DNA from: Alteromonas halophila
GTDB lineage: Bacteria; Pseudomonadota; Gammaproteobacteria; Enterobacterales; Alteromonadaceae
Direction: 5' to 3'
DNA length: 64,000 nucleotides
Assembly (NCBI RefSeq): GCF_014651815.1
Contig: NZ_BMXP01000002.1
Coordinates: 372,001 to 436,000 of the forward strand
Of this stretch, positions 38,029-46,118 are shown piece by piece. Under the pieces are notes generated by a model, which had not been told where the DNA came from, did not search any database, and was given only the letters and a program-made list of their open reading frames with translations. The translations under genes and the position numbers were made by a program. Within the stretch, counting starts at the first letter, position 1. Each line of letters opens with the position of its first letter.

Positions 38029-38889
38029 ATGATCAAAAAAATGCTACTCCTTCCTTTACTGACTGCGGCTTTCTACACGACGGCCGAGCCTGTGAAAATG
38101 GGCGAATGTGATACGTCAGAATGCCGCGAATACTTCAAGGATTATAAGCGCTATGCGAAATCGCACATTGATGCCTCGTCAATGGTCGGCGATATGTATC
38201 TGAATGGCTATGGTACTGATGTAGACAAAGAAAAGGCGCTGGACTACTACAAAAAAGCGGCGCGCTGGGGCTCGGTATTGGGGCGCTACAAAATGGGCCT
38301 GCTGATGCTCCAGCACGGTGAGCAGGAAGAACGGGAAGAAGGCCTGGTGCACCTGTCCGATGCAGCCAAGCGCGACCATCCCACCGCGATTTACTTTATG
38401 GGCGAAGTGCTGAGTACCGATAAATACGGACTAAAAGATTTGGAGCGTGCGGATGAATGGATCGCACGTTCAATCAAAGAGCAGAATCATAATGTGATTT
38501 ATACGCTGGGCCGGCTAAGTGACGAGGGCGAACTGACCGAAGCAAATTTGCCTGCCACCATTGCCGCCATAAAACGCGCTCCAGACTCGATGATCCCTGG
38601 CCAAAGTCCTGAAACACTGGAAACGTATCGTCTGCCACCTCCCGATGAGCGTTATGAGGTGATCACGGTTAACGGGCCAAATCTGGCAGAAGTACTGGAT
38701 TATGGTCTGAAACTGTTTAAGGCCGCGCCCAGTGATATCCACAAAAAGACCACTGGTACCCGTATCAGAGGCAGGGACTGCGAAGATGTCTTTAGCTGCT
38801 CCACGGTCCCGGTGGCCAACTGGCAGCGTTACATGGCTTACCAGTTTCACACCCCATTTGAAGTCGAGTTATTCAACTCACGTTTCTAA
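38029..38889 (+). CDS. Sel1-repeat (tetratricopeptide-like) exported protein
   Basis: The ATG at 38029 has AGGG at 8 bases and begins a signal peptide (MIKKMLLLPLLTAAFYTTA), giving 286 residues. Sel1-type helical repeats follow: ASSMVGDMYLNGYGTDVDKEKALDYYKKAA, then GRYKMGLLMLQHG (first given in parts). Later parts have cysteine pairs (CDTSECREY, CEDVFSCS) suited to the periplasm. Sel1 proteins act as scaffolds, but the partner is unknown. A DEKALxYYKKAA unit confirms the family. Confidence 0.78.
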   Translation: MIKKMLLLPLLTAAFYTTAEPVKMGECDTSECREYFKDYKRYAKSHIDASSMVGDMYLNGYGTDVDKEKALDYYKKAARWGSVLGRYKMGLLMLQHGEQEEREEGLVHLSDAAKRDHPTAIYFMGEVLSTDKYGLKDLERADEWIARSIKEQNHNVIYTLGRLSDEGELTEANLPATIAAIKRAPDSMIPGQSPETLETYRLPPPDERYEVITVNGPNLAEVLDYGLKLFKAAPSDIHKKTTGTRIRGRDCEDVFSCSTVPVANWQRYMAYQFHTPFEVELFNSRF

Positions 38890-39087
38890 TGTCAGATGCG
38901 CCAGTCTTCATCAGGCTGGCGCACTACACTGAAGTCGTCAGTTCAGAGCGCGTAACTGTGGAGAGCGGCTGGCTCCGCCAGCGCTAAGAAGGCTGACGTC
39001 CTGCGCAGTGTTACTGGCCGTTGCCAGATATCTATCTTACAGTAATCATTGAGAATATAACGCGCGGACATGCTGATTGACGAAAGC

Positions 39088-39112
39088 AAAACACCCCTGT
39101 CCGGGGTGTTTT
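39088..39112. terminator. Bidirectional terminator between the Sel1 and acyl-CoA dehydrogenase genes
   Basis: AAAACACCCC and GGGGTGTTTT form a perfect stem around TGTCC-like loop, with A and T runs on each side. A second stem without a T-run, TGCGCCAG with CTGGCGCA, lies at 38896-38921. Confidence 0.82.
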
Positions 39113-39127
39113 GTTGTGGTGAGGGGA

Positions 39128-40888
39128 TTACAGGTAATCGAACTCACTGCCAGCTATTGCAAGCACATCCTCGCAGCCAGCCTGAAAGGCAGCTTTGTGT
39201 GCATCACGGCGGGGCAGTACCCGGCTTTCATAAAACTGACAGGTTTTCATTTTTGATGAGGCAATGGTGGCATTGTCACCGCGCGATGCCGCATCCGCCA
39301 TGCTGTACCACATCACGCCAATCAACGAGTATGCGCAGTAGGCCAGGTAATCGCAGGCAGCGGCGGCAGCATCCGCTGCATCCATCGACAGGCAGTCTTT
39401 TGAGCTTTGATGCCAGTCATCCAGAAGGATGCGGGCTTTGTCTGTCAGGGCCTCATCGGTCATCGTGTCAATAAGCGCAGCGAAAGCCTCATAGGTCGCA
39501 TCGAGCATCTTGCCGCCATCGCGGGTCAGTTTACGGCCAATCAGATCCAGCGCCTGAATACCATTGGTGCCTTCGTATAACTGCGCGATACGGGTATCAC
39601 GCATCAGCTGTTCCATACCCCATTCCCGAATATAGCCATGACCGCCATAAATCTGGATACCTAAGCTGGTGGTTTCCAGTGCCATATCGGTCATAAAGGC
39701 CTTGCAGACCGGGGTTAAGAACTGCAGGACCTTATCAGCATGTACTTTTTCATCATCACTGCCGAGTTTTTCAATGTCCATGTATTTGGCATAGACAAGT
39801 GACAGCGCCCGGCAGCCTTCCGTCAGAGACTTCTGGATCAGCAGCATACGGGCGACATCCGGCTGAAAGACGATGGCATCCGCCTTTTCATCCGGTTGCT
39901 GAACGCCTTGCGGGGCACGTGACTGCAGGCGCTCGCGGGCGTATTCCAGTGCGCCCTGATAAGACGCTTCTGATGCGCCCAGACCCTGCAAGCCAACCTG
40001 GAAACGTGCATCATTCATCATGGTAAACATGCACGCAAGACCCTGGTGCTCGCCACCCACCAGATAGCCAGTGGCACCGTCGTAGTTCATGACACAGGTG
40101 GGGCTGGCTTTAATGCCCATTTTGTGTTCGATACTGCCAACGGACACGGCATTGCGTTCACCGGCATCGCCATTAGCATCCGGCAGAAATTTAGGCACCA
40201 GGAACAGGCTGATCCCTTTAACGCCTTTGGGGGCGTCAGGTAAGCGCGCCAGCACCATATGAATGACATTGCTGCTCCAGTCCTGATCACCGCCGGTAAT
40301 AAAGATTTTATTGCCGGTAATTTTATAGCTGCCATCACCTTGCGGTTCCGCTTTGGTGTTCAGCAAAGACAGGTCAGTACCGGCATGGGGCTCGGTTAGG
40401 TTCATCGTGCCTGTCCATTCACCGCTGATAAGTTTCGCCAGATACGTCTGTTTTAACTCATCCGTTGCATGCTTTGTGACGGCCAGAACAGCACTTTCGG
40501 TCAGCATGGTAGTTAGCCGCCAGCTTAAGTTAGCCGAGTTGAGCATTTCATGCACCGGCACCGCCATAGTATAGGGCAGATCCTGCCCCTCATACTCAGC
40601 CGTGCCAAGCATGGCATTCCAGCCATTCTCAACATACTCCTGATAGGCTTTGGCAAATCCGTCGGGGGTCGTGACTTCACCGTTTTCCAGACGACAGCCC
40701 TGCTCATCACCTTCACGGTTAAGGGGCGCTACCACGTCGGTAGCAAATTTAGCACCCTGTGCCAGTACTTCACTGGCCAGTTCCATATCGAACTCACCGA
40801 TGCCCAGGTGTTGATAGTGTTCATCCATCGACAGCCAGTCTTTCATCAGAAACTGAAAGTCGGCCAATGGCGCCTGATACTGAGGCAT
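39128..40888 (-). CDS. Acyl-CoA dehydrogenase (long form, DmdC-like)
   Basis: The 586-residue flavoprotein has the acyl-CoA dehydrogenase signatures TMNLTEPHAGTDLS, ITGNKIFITGGDQDW, GGHGYIREWGMEQLMRD and the catalytic base region YEGTNGIQALDLIGRK. It carries the extra C-terminal domain (~470-586) found in the long group that includes DmdC, the 3-methylmercaptopropionyl-CoA dehydrogenase of DMSP breakdown. Many members instead act on medium or long acyl chains in beta-oxidation, so the substrate is open. No dmdB or dmdD gene lies nearby. Transcribed alone. Confidence 0.85.
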   Translation of the reverse strand: MPQYQAPLADFQFLMKDWLSMDEHYQHLGIGEFDMELASEVLAQGAKFATDVVAPLNREGDEQGCRLENGEVTTPDGFAKAYQEYVENGWNAMLGTAEYEGQDLPYTMAVPVHEMLNSANLSWRLTTMLTESAVLAVTKHATDELKQTYLAKLISGEWTGTMNLTEPHAGTDLSLLNTKAEPQGDGSYKITGNKIFITGGDQDWSSNVIHMVLARLPDAPKGVKGISLFLVPKFLPDANGDAGERNAVSVGSIEHKMGIKASPTCVMNYDGATGYLVGGEHQGLACMFTMMNDARFQVGLQGLGASEASYQGALEYARERLQSRAPQGVQQPDEKADAIVFQPDVARMLLIQKSLTEGCRALSLVYAKYMDIEKLGSDDEKVHADKVLQFLTPVCKAFMTDMALETTSLGIQIYGGHGYIREWGMEQLMRDTRIAQLYEGTNGIQALDLIGRKLTRDGGKMLDATYEAFAALIDTMTDEALTDKARILLDDWHQSSKDCLSMDAADAAAAACDYLAYCAYSLIGVMWYSMADAASRGDNATIASSKMKTCQFYESRVLPRRDAHKAAFQAGCEDVLAIAGSEFDYL

Positions 40889-41102
40889 GCGCGTCTCCTC
40901 TTTTCAAACAAGTGTTTTAATTTTTCCAGTATACGCCGAAACGAAGCACGATGTAACGCGCAACGGTGAAAACTTAATGCAATTTAACCAATACGGCGAA
41001 CCACACAAAACCGGGTAAGCTGCAGAGGTGTCGCATCCAGTCTGATTTACTGGCATGCTTTGCGCTATGAAATGAAAGCGCATGAAAACGTTGGAGTAAG
41101 AA

Positions 41103-41855
41103 ATGACAGACACCAGTCAGCCACTGTGTATTGTAACCGGCGGCAGCAAAGGGATTGGTCTGGCCGTGTGCCAGCTTTTTTCCGCACAGGGATACCAGGT
41201 TGTAAACCTGGATCTGGAAGACTTTTCTGAAAAGGTGGCAAACGCCACCTGGCTGCAATGTGATGTCAGTGATGTGTCTGCGGTCGAGCGCTGCATAACC
41301 GAGGCCGGGCAGCAAAGCGGGCGCATTGATGTGCTGGTGTGTAATGCCGGTTTTCATGTCTCTGCCACCATTGAAGAAACCGATGAAGCGCTGCTCGACC
41401 GGGTATTTAATGTGAATATTAAAGGCGCGTACAGCGCGATTCGTGCCGTGTTACCGCGCATGCGTGCCCAGCAACGCGGCGCCATTGTGGTGATGGGATC
41501 GGATCAGTCGTTTGTGGGGAAACAAAGCTCGTTTGCGTATGGTATGAGCAAATCGGCCCTGGCGTCGATCGCCCGCACTACCGCGCTGGATTACGCCTCT
41601 GACAACATCCGTGTAAATGCGGTGTGTCCGGGCACTATCGAAACGCCGCTGTTTCATAATGCTATCGACAACTATGTGGCGCGTGCGGGTGTAGATAAAC
41701 AGGCTATCGTTAAAGAGGAAGCCGCTGCGCAGCCAATAGGACGTCTGGGACAGCCTGAAGATGTGGCAGAACTGGTTTACTTTCTGGCCAGCGACAAGGC
41801 CAGTTTTATTACCGGCAGCTTACATGCGGTTGATGGCGGTTATACCGCGCAGTAA
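41103..41855 (+). CDS. Short-chain dehydrogenase/reductase
   Basis: A 250-residue classical SDR with the cofactor loop VTGGSKGIGLAV, NAGFHVSATIEE, the catalytic region MGSDQSF...YGMSKSALA (Tyr and Lys) and VNAVCPGTIETPLF. Asp after the second strand (VVNLDLEDF) favours NAD+ over NADP+. In this context it probably oxidises a sugar or sugar-acid. It starts 2 bases upstream of nothing but is followed 2 bases later by the amidohydrolase gene, so the two form an operon. The best functional neighbours are L-fucose and L-rhamnose dehydrogenases, which are not proven. Confidence 0.82.
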   Translation: MTDTSQPLCIVTGGSKGIGLAVCQLFSAQGYQVVNLDLEDFSEKVANATWLQCDVSDVSAVERCITEAGQQSGRIDVLVCNAGFHVSATIEETDEALLDRVFNVNIKGAYSAIRAVLPRMRAQQRGAIVVMGSDQSFVGKQSSFAYGMSKSALASIARTTALDYASDNIRVNAVCPGTIETPLFHNAIDNYVARAGVDKQAIVKEEAAAQPIGRLGQPEDVAELVYFLASDKASFITGSLHAVDGGYTAQ

Positions 41856-41857
41856 GT

Positions 41858-42706
41858 ATGAAAATTGTCGATCCGCACCTGCATTTCTTTAATCCCGACG
41901 AGGGGGACTATCACTGGCTAGCGCCACAAAACCCGCCATTCTGGCCGGACAAGCACCGGCTGTGGGAACCGGCGCTGCCGCACTTATTGCCTGTTGCTGG
42001 TGAACCGGCAGTAGCGGGCTTTGTCCATATTGAAGCCGGCTTTGACAATCAGCGACCGTGGCGTGAAATCCACTGGCTTAACCGGGTATGCCGGTTGCCA
42101 TTTAAAGCCGTGGCGGGCATTGATCTCACGGGCTCGGCATTTAACGCGCAGCTGGCGGCCCTGTGCCAGATGAATTCTGTGGTGGGAGTGCGCTATATTC
42201 TGGACGACAACGCGGCGCAGATACTCTCTGCTCCCCAGACTATCCATCGCCTGCAGGCGATTGCTGCAGCCGGGCTCTCCTTTGATGCCCAGTTTGCACT
42301 CAGTGATAGGCACGCTGTAAAGGCACTGTGTCATGTCCTTGAAAAAACGCCGGCGTTACGCGTTATTATCAATCACGGGGGCGTGCCCGTACCAAAGGGC
42401 GGGGCACAGCGAGACTGGCGTGCAGGGCTTAAAACCCTGGCTCAGTATCCGCAGGTGGCTATTAAGTTATCTGGCTGGGAAATGCAGCAGCGTGACTGGC
42501 AGTGGCAACATGTACAGCATGTGCTTGAGACAGTACTGACACATGTTGACACCTCGCGAGTGATGCTGGCTTCCAATTACCCGCTGTGCCGCTGGCGTAT
42601 GCCCTACGCGTCATTGTGGCAGGGTTACCGGCGGCTGCTGCCGCCAGCGCTGCAGCAACCCCTGCTGGCGGCGAATGCCTGTCACTGGTACCAGCTTAAC
42701 CTTTAA
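41858..42706 (+). CDS. Amidohydrolase family protein (COG3618-like, probable sugar lactonase)
   Basis: The 282-residue product begins IVDPHLHFFNPDEGDYHWL, the D-x-H-x-H metal motif of the COG3618 group, and has VHIEAGFDNQR, VRYILDD, VIINHGG and ASNYPLCRW. Members include L-fucono-1,5-lactonase and 4-sulfomuconolactone hydrolase. With an SDR before it and a dehydratase and aldolase next to it, a lactonase role is likely. Its 3' end overlaps that of the convergent enolase-type gene by 11 bases. Confidence 0.82.
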   Translation: MKIVDPHLHFFNPDEGDYHWLAPQNPPFWPDKHRLWEPALPHLLPVAGEPAVAGFVHIEAGFDNQRPWREIHWLNRVCRLPFKAVAGIDLTGSAFNAQLAALCQMNSVVGVRYILDDNAAQILSAPQTIHRLQAIAAAGLSFDAQFALSDRHAVKALCHVLEKTPALRVIINHGGVPVPKGGAQRDWRAGLKTLAQYPQVAIKLSGWEMQQRDWQWQHVQHVLETVLTHVDTSRVMLASNYPLCRWRMPYASLWQGYRRLLPPALQQPLLAANACHWYQLNL

Positions 42707-43883
42707 GCTCGGTAACGGTCATATGGGGTGAGCGGTAGACAACCTCATCATTCAGTTCAATGCCGATGCCCGGCGTGTCTGGCGCTTCAATATAGCCGTT
42801 GACGGGCTGTGGATCCTGAATACACAGCTCCCGGTTCCAGTCCTTGGTGGCATAGGTGTGATGCTCGTGGATCAAAAAGTTAGGGATAGCCGTTTCCAGG
42901 TGCAGACTGGCTGCCGTGGCCACCGGGCCACCGCACACGTGGGCCTGAATACGCACATCATAAATATCGGCATAATCACAGACCTTCTTGGTCTCGGTAA
43001 AGCCGCCACACAGGCCAACATCAGGCTGCAATACATCAATCGACTGCTCTTCCAGATAAGGACGGATATCCCAGCGGTTGTACAGGCGTTCCCCACCGGC
43101 AATAGGCACATTGACCTTACGGGCAACTTTGTCATGCAGGCGTGCATTCAGGTAATTGACCGGCTCTTCGTAATACAAACAGTCCATTTCCTCAACAATA
43201 TCGCCTAACTGTACGGCGGTCGTTGCACCTAACAGGCTGTGACATTCAAAAATAATGTCACCGTCATCGCCCATCACATCGCGCATGGCTTTTAGCCGTG
43301 CGCGGAACAGGTTCATTTCCTGACGGGTAAACAAGCGGGTGCGATCATAGTGCGTGACGCCGTCTTTGTCGTAAACAATAGGGTCGACCTTGACCGCATC
43401 GTATCCGTCCTGCATGGCTTTCTCGGTAGCGCGGGCATAGTCAGCCGGCGCATTCAGTTTGGTGATCTCATCATCCCAGTCGAATTGCAACTGACTGGCG
43501 TAACAGCGCAGCTTACCGTTGGTCTTGCCACCCAGCAGGTTATATACCGGCTGGTTTAAGGCCTTGCCGCGAATATCCCACAGTGCGGTATCGATGGCAC
43601 TCATGGCCGCATATATCACCGGACCACCGCCTAATCCCCAGAAACTTTCCCGCAGCATCTTGGCCCACAGGGCTTCTGTAATGAACGGGTCGAAGCCAAT
43701 CAGCATGGCTTCAGCAATCTCTTTGATCATATGCGCCGCGGCGCTGTGACCAAGATCATACGCCAGCCCCGCTTCGCCGGTGCCATGGATCCCTTCATCG
43801 GTATAGATGCGCACAAATACCGGATTCCAGACTGGCCGTTTCGGGCATTCAATATCAAATATTTCTACTTTGGTTATCTTCAT
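42696..43883 (-). CDS. Enolase superfamily sugar-acid dehydratase (mandelate racemase/galactonate dehydratase group)
   Basis: The 395-residue product has the lid domain with GTGEAGLAYDLGHSA and the barrel with VKVDPIVY, metal ligands in IIFECHS, YYEEPVNYLN and GGERLYNRWDIRPYL, and a late HVCGGPVATAASLHLE histidine. These place it among the mannonate/galactonate dehydratase-like enzymes of the mandelate racemase subgroup. The exact sugar acid is not readable. A good AAGGACG ribosome-binding site precedes the ATG at 43883. It is read with the aldolase gene 29 bases upstream, on the opposite strand to the SDR-lactonase pair. Confidence 0.85.
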   Translation of the reverse strand: MKITKVEIFDIECPKRPVWNPVFVRIYTDEGIHGTGEAGLAYDLGHSAAAHMIKEIAEAMLIGFDPFITEALWAKMLRESFWGLGGGPVIYAAMSAIDTALWDIRGKALNQPVYNLLGGKTNGKLRCYASQLQFDWDDEITKLNAPADYARATEKAMQDGYDAVKVDPIVYDKDGVTHYDRTRLFTRQEMNLFRARLKAMRDVMGDDGDIIFECHSLLGATTAVQLGDIVEEMDCLYYEEPVNYLNARLHDKVARKVNVPIAGGERLYNRWDIRPYLEEQSIDVLQPDVGLCGGFTETKKVCDYADIYDVRIQAHVCGGPVATAASLHLETAIPNFLIHEHHTYATKDWNRELCIQDPQPVNGYIEAPDTPGIGIELNDEVVYRSPHMTVTELKG

Positions 43884-43912
43884 ATTCTGCGTCCTTTAAG
43901 AAAAGTAAGTGG

Positions 43913-44680
43913 TTACTCGCAAAAACCGGGATCAAGACGATATGCTTTGCGCAGCATGGCAGGCCAGGCTTTTTGTCCGCCGGTTTCACCACTGTGTACT
44001 TTGCTTGCCTGGGCATAAATGTTATCCACGATGGTCTCTGGAATTTCGATGACGGGCGCATTCATTTGCATCAGCTCTATCTGGATTTCACAGGCACGCT
44101 GTAAGTCATAAAAGCGCATAAACGCATCCCCGACAGTTTCGCCGAGTGTCAGACCACCATGATTATGCAACAGCATATGATTAGTCTCGCCCAGATCAGA
44201 CTGCAGACGGGCACGTTCGCCATCTTCAACCGCCAGGCCTTCGTATCCGTGGTAGCTCAGAGAGGGCAGGGAAAACAGAGAATACTGACTCCATGGCTGC
44301 AAGCCCCCCTCACAGGACGCAACCGCAATGGTGGCTTTGGTGTGTAAGTGCAAAATGCAGTGTGCGTCCTTACGTGCTTCGTGAATGGCGCTGTGAATGG
44401 TAAATCCCGCGGGGTTAATGGAATACGGAGAATCACCAATGATATTGCCACTGAGATCGACTTTTACCAGGTTAGAGGCTGTGACCTCTTCAAACGCCAG
44501 GCCAAACGCGTTGACCAGGTAGTGCTCGGTACCCGGTACTTTGGCAGATATATGCGTGTAAATCAGATCGCCCCAGCCCATATCGGCAACCAGCCGGTAA
44601 CAGGCGGCAAGATCGACTCTGATACGCCACTCCTGTTCAGATACGGTGTCTTTTATGTGTAATGATGGTAATTCAAACAA
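43913..44680 (-). CDS. Class II aldolase/adducin family protein
   Basis: The start is a TTG at 44680 behind AGAGAGG; the next ATG would remove conserved sequence. The 255-residue product has the zinc-binding histidines in HSAIHEARKDAHCILHLHT (first part shown) and HNHGGLTLGETVGDAFM, and an N-terminal ACYRLVADMGWGDLIYTHIS. Related enzymes cleave phosphorylated or free 2-keto sugar acids, while adducin-type members have unclear activity. It starts the operon with the dehydratase gene. Confidence 0.82.
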   Translation of the reverse strand: MFELPSLHIKDTVSEQEWRIRVDLAACYRLVADMGWGDLIYTHISAKVPGTEHYLVNAFGLAFEEVTASNLVKVDLSGNIIGDSPYSINPAGFTIHSAIHEARKDAHCILHLHTKATIAVASCEGGLQPWSQYSLFSLPSLSYHGYEGLAVEDGERARLQSDLGETNHMLLHNHGGLTLGETVGDAFMRFYDLQRACEIQIELMQMNAPVIEIPETIVDNIYAQASKVHSGETGGQKAWPAMLRKAYRLDPGFCE

Positions 44681-45054
44681 TACAAACCTCTCTTTACGAG
44701 TAAAAACAGACGGGTAAGCAAACTTCTCGTTTGTTTAAGATTATTGCGTACTTTGCCGCGCTTTGGCCAGAGACGTCATGACGGGCTGTTGCACACGGCG
44801 GGTGCTCAGTCACTGCGTTTTGCTGGCGACTTGCCATCCAAAAAGCGGTAAATCCCCTAAAATCCCTGATAAGTCTCCCGTTATATGAGCCAGAACTGCG
44901 TACACTCAAAGTATAACAACCCACGTTGTTGTGTGATGGTGACGGTTATTCCAACCAGGCCCCACAATACGACGGATCCCTATATAATAACAATGCTCAA
45001 TCGGGTGAGCTACGGTCGGTACACGCCGGCTTTGCTAAAAAGGAAATAAAGCGT
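44681..45054. other. Gap between the aldolase gene and the RND adaptor gene
   Basis: About 370 bases. It must hold the two divergent promoters. TATAAT at 44983-44988 could be a -10 box for the RND pair, but no good -35 lies 16-18 bases before it. The reverse frame 44694-44924 shows no recognisable protein. Confidence 0.4.
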
Positions 45055-46116
45055 ATGCGTCTCGCGGGTAAACTATCGCCACTGATCCTCGCCGTTATCG
45101 CACTGGGAGCGGTGCTGGCTTACATCAATCTGCCACAATCAGAGCAGGGCAATCAGCAACAGGCACAGGCCACACCGGTGCGCGTGGCAACCGTTACACG
45201 GCAAAGTTTTCCAGTAACCATAGAAGCGCTGGGTACTGCGACAGCTAACGAGTCAGTGTCCATCACCGCTCAGGTAACCGACACCGTGCACAGTATTCAT
45301 TTCGACGATGGCGACACGGTAGCCGCTGGCGCGCTGTTAGTACAACTTAATAATGATGAAGAAAAAGCGCGCATCGATGAATTGAAGGCCAATATTGCTG
45401 AGGCACAACGTCAGCGTGACCGTATCCAAAACCTGCGTCAGTCCAGCGCCGCCTCAGAGCAGTTGCTGGATGAACAGCAAGCCCGAGTAGAAGCACTGAC
45501 TGCGCAACTGGATGTGGCGCGCGCGCAGCTTCAGGATTTGCAAATTGCGGCCCCGTTTGCCGGGCTGCTTGGCATCAGAGAGATAAGTAAAGGCTCGCTG
45601 GTGCGCCCAGCGGATATTATTACCACGCTGGATGATATCAGCGTGATCAAGGTCGACTTCAGTGTTGCCGAGCGGCACCTTGCCAGCCTTTCTGCAGGCC
45701 AGCGTATTTCGGCAACCTCTGCGGCTTACCCGCAGGCGAGTTTTGAAGGCAAGGTGAGTACCATCGGCTCCCGGGTCGATCCGGTAACGCGCTCGGTCAT
45801 GGTGCGGGCCCTTATTGATAATGCTGACAGTCGCCTGCGACCGGGTATGCTGCTTACGATTGTAGTTGAAAAGCGCGTGCTGGATACGCTGGTTATCCCG
45901 GAAAAAGCCCTGGTGCCGGTGCAGGATAAGCAGTTTGTGTTTGTGCTGGAGGGAGACACGGTAACACAGCAGGCAGTGACTATAGGCATCAGAAAGCCCG
46001 GCCAGGTGCAGGTCACAGAGGGGCTTGATGAAGGAAGTCAGATTGTGACTGAAGGCACACTGCGGGTGCGTGATGGCTCCAGGGTCAGTGTGCTTAATGC
46101 CGGTGAGGACGCATAA
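45055..46116 (+). CDS. RND efflux periplasmic adaptor (membrane fusion protein)
   Basis: The ATG at 45055 follows AAAAAGGAAATAAAGCGT; the frame is open further upstream but without a plausible start. The 353-residue product has an N-terminal anchor (LSPLILAVIALGAVLAYI), a lipoyl-like hairpin (ESVSITAQVTDTVHSIHFDDGD...), a coiled coil and the barrel section IAAPFAGLLGIREISKGSLV (given in parts). This is the HlyD/MexA-type adaptor that links the RND pump to TolC. It is followed 2 bases later by the pump gene. Confidence 0.9.
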   Translation: MRLAGKLSPLILAVIALGAVLAYINLPQSEQGNQQQAQATPVRVATVTRQSFPVTIEALGTATANESVSITAQVTDTVHSIHFDDGDTVAAGALLVQLNNDEEKARIDELKANIAEAQRQRDRIQNLRQSSAASEQLLDEQQARVEALTAQLDVARAQLQDLQIAAPFAGLLGIREISKGSLVRPADIITTLDDISVIKVDFSVAERHLASLSAGQRISATSAAYPQASFEGKVSTIGSRVDPVTRSVMVRALIDNADSRLRPGMLLTIVVEKRVLDTLVIPEKALVPVQDKQFVFVLEGDTVTQQAVTIGIRKPGQVQVTEGLDEGSQIVTEGTLRVRDGSRVSVLNAGEDA

Positions 46117-46118
46117 CC

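Noticed and set aside
44694-44924. Reverse-strand frame upstream of the aldolase gene
   Set aside because: Odd composition, and no ribosome-binding site that would support a gene.
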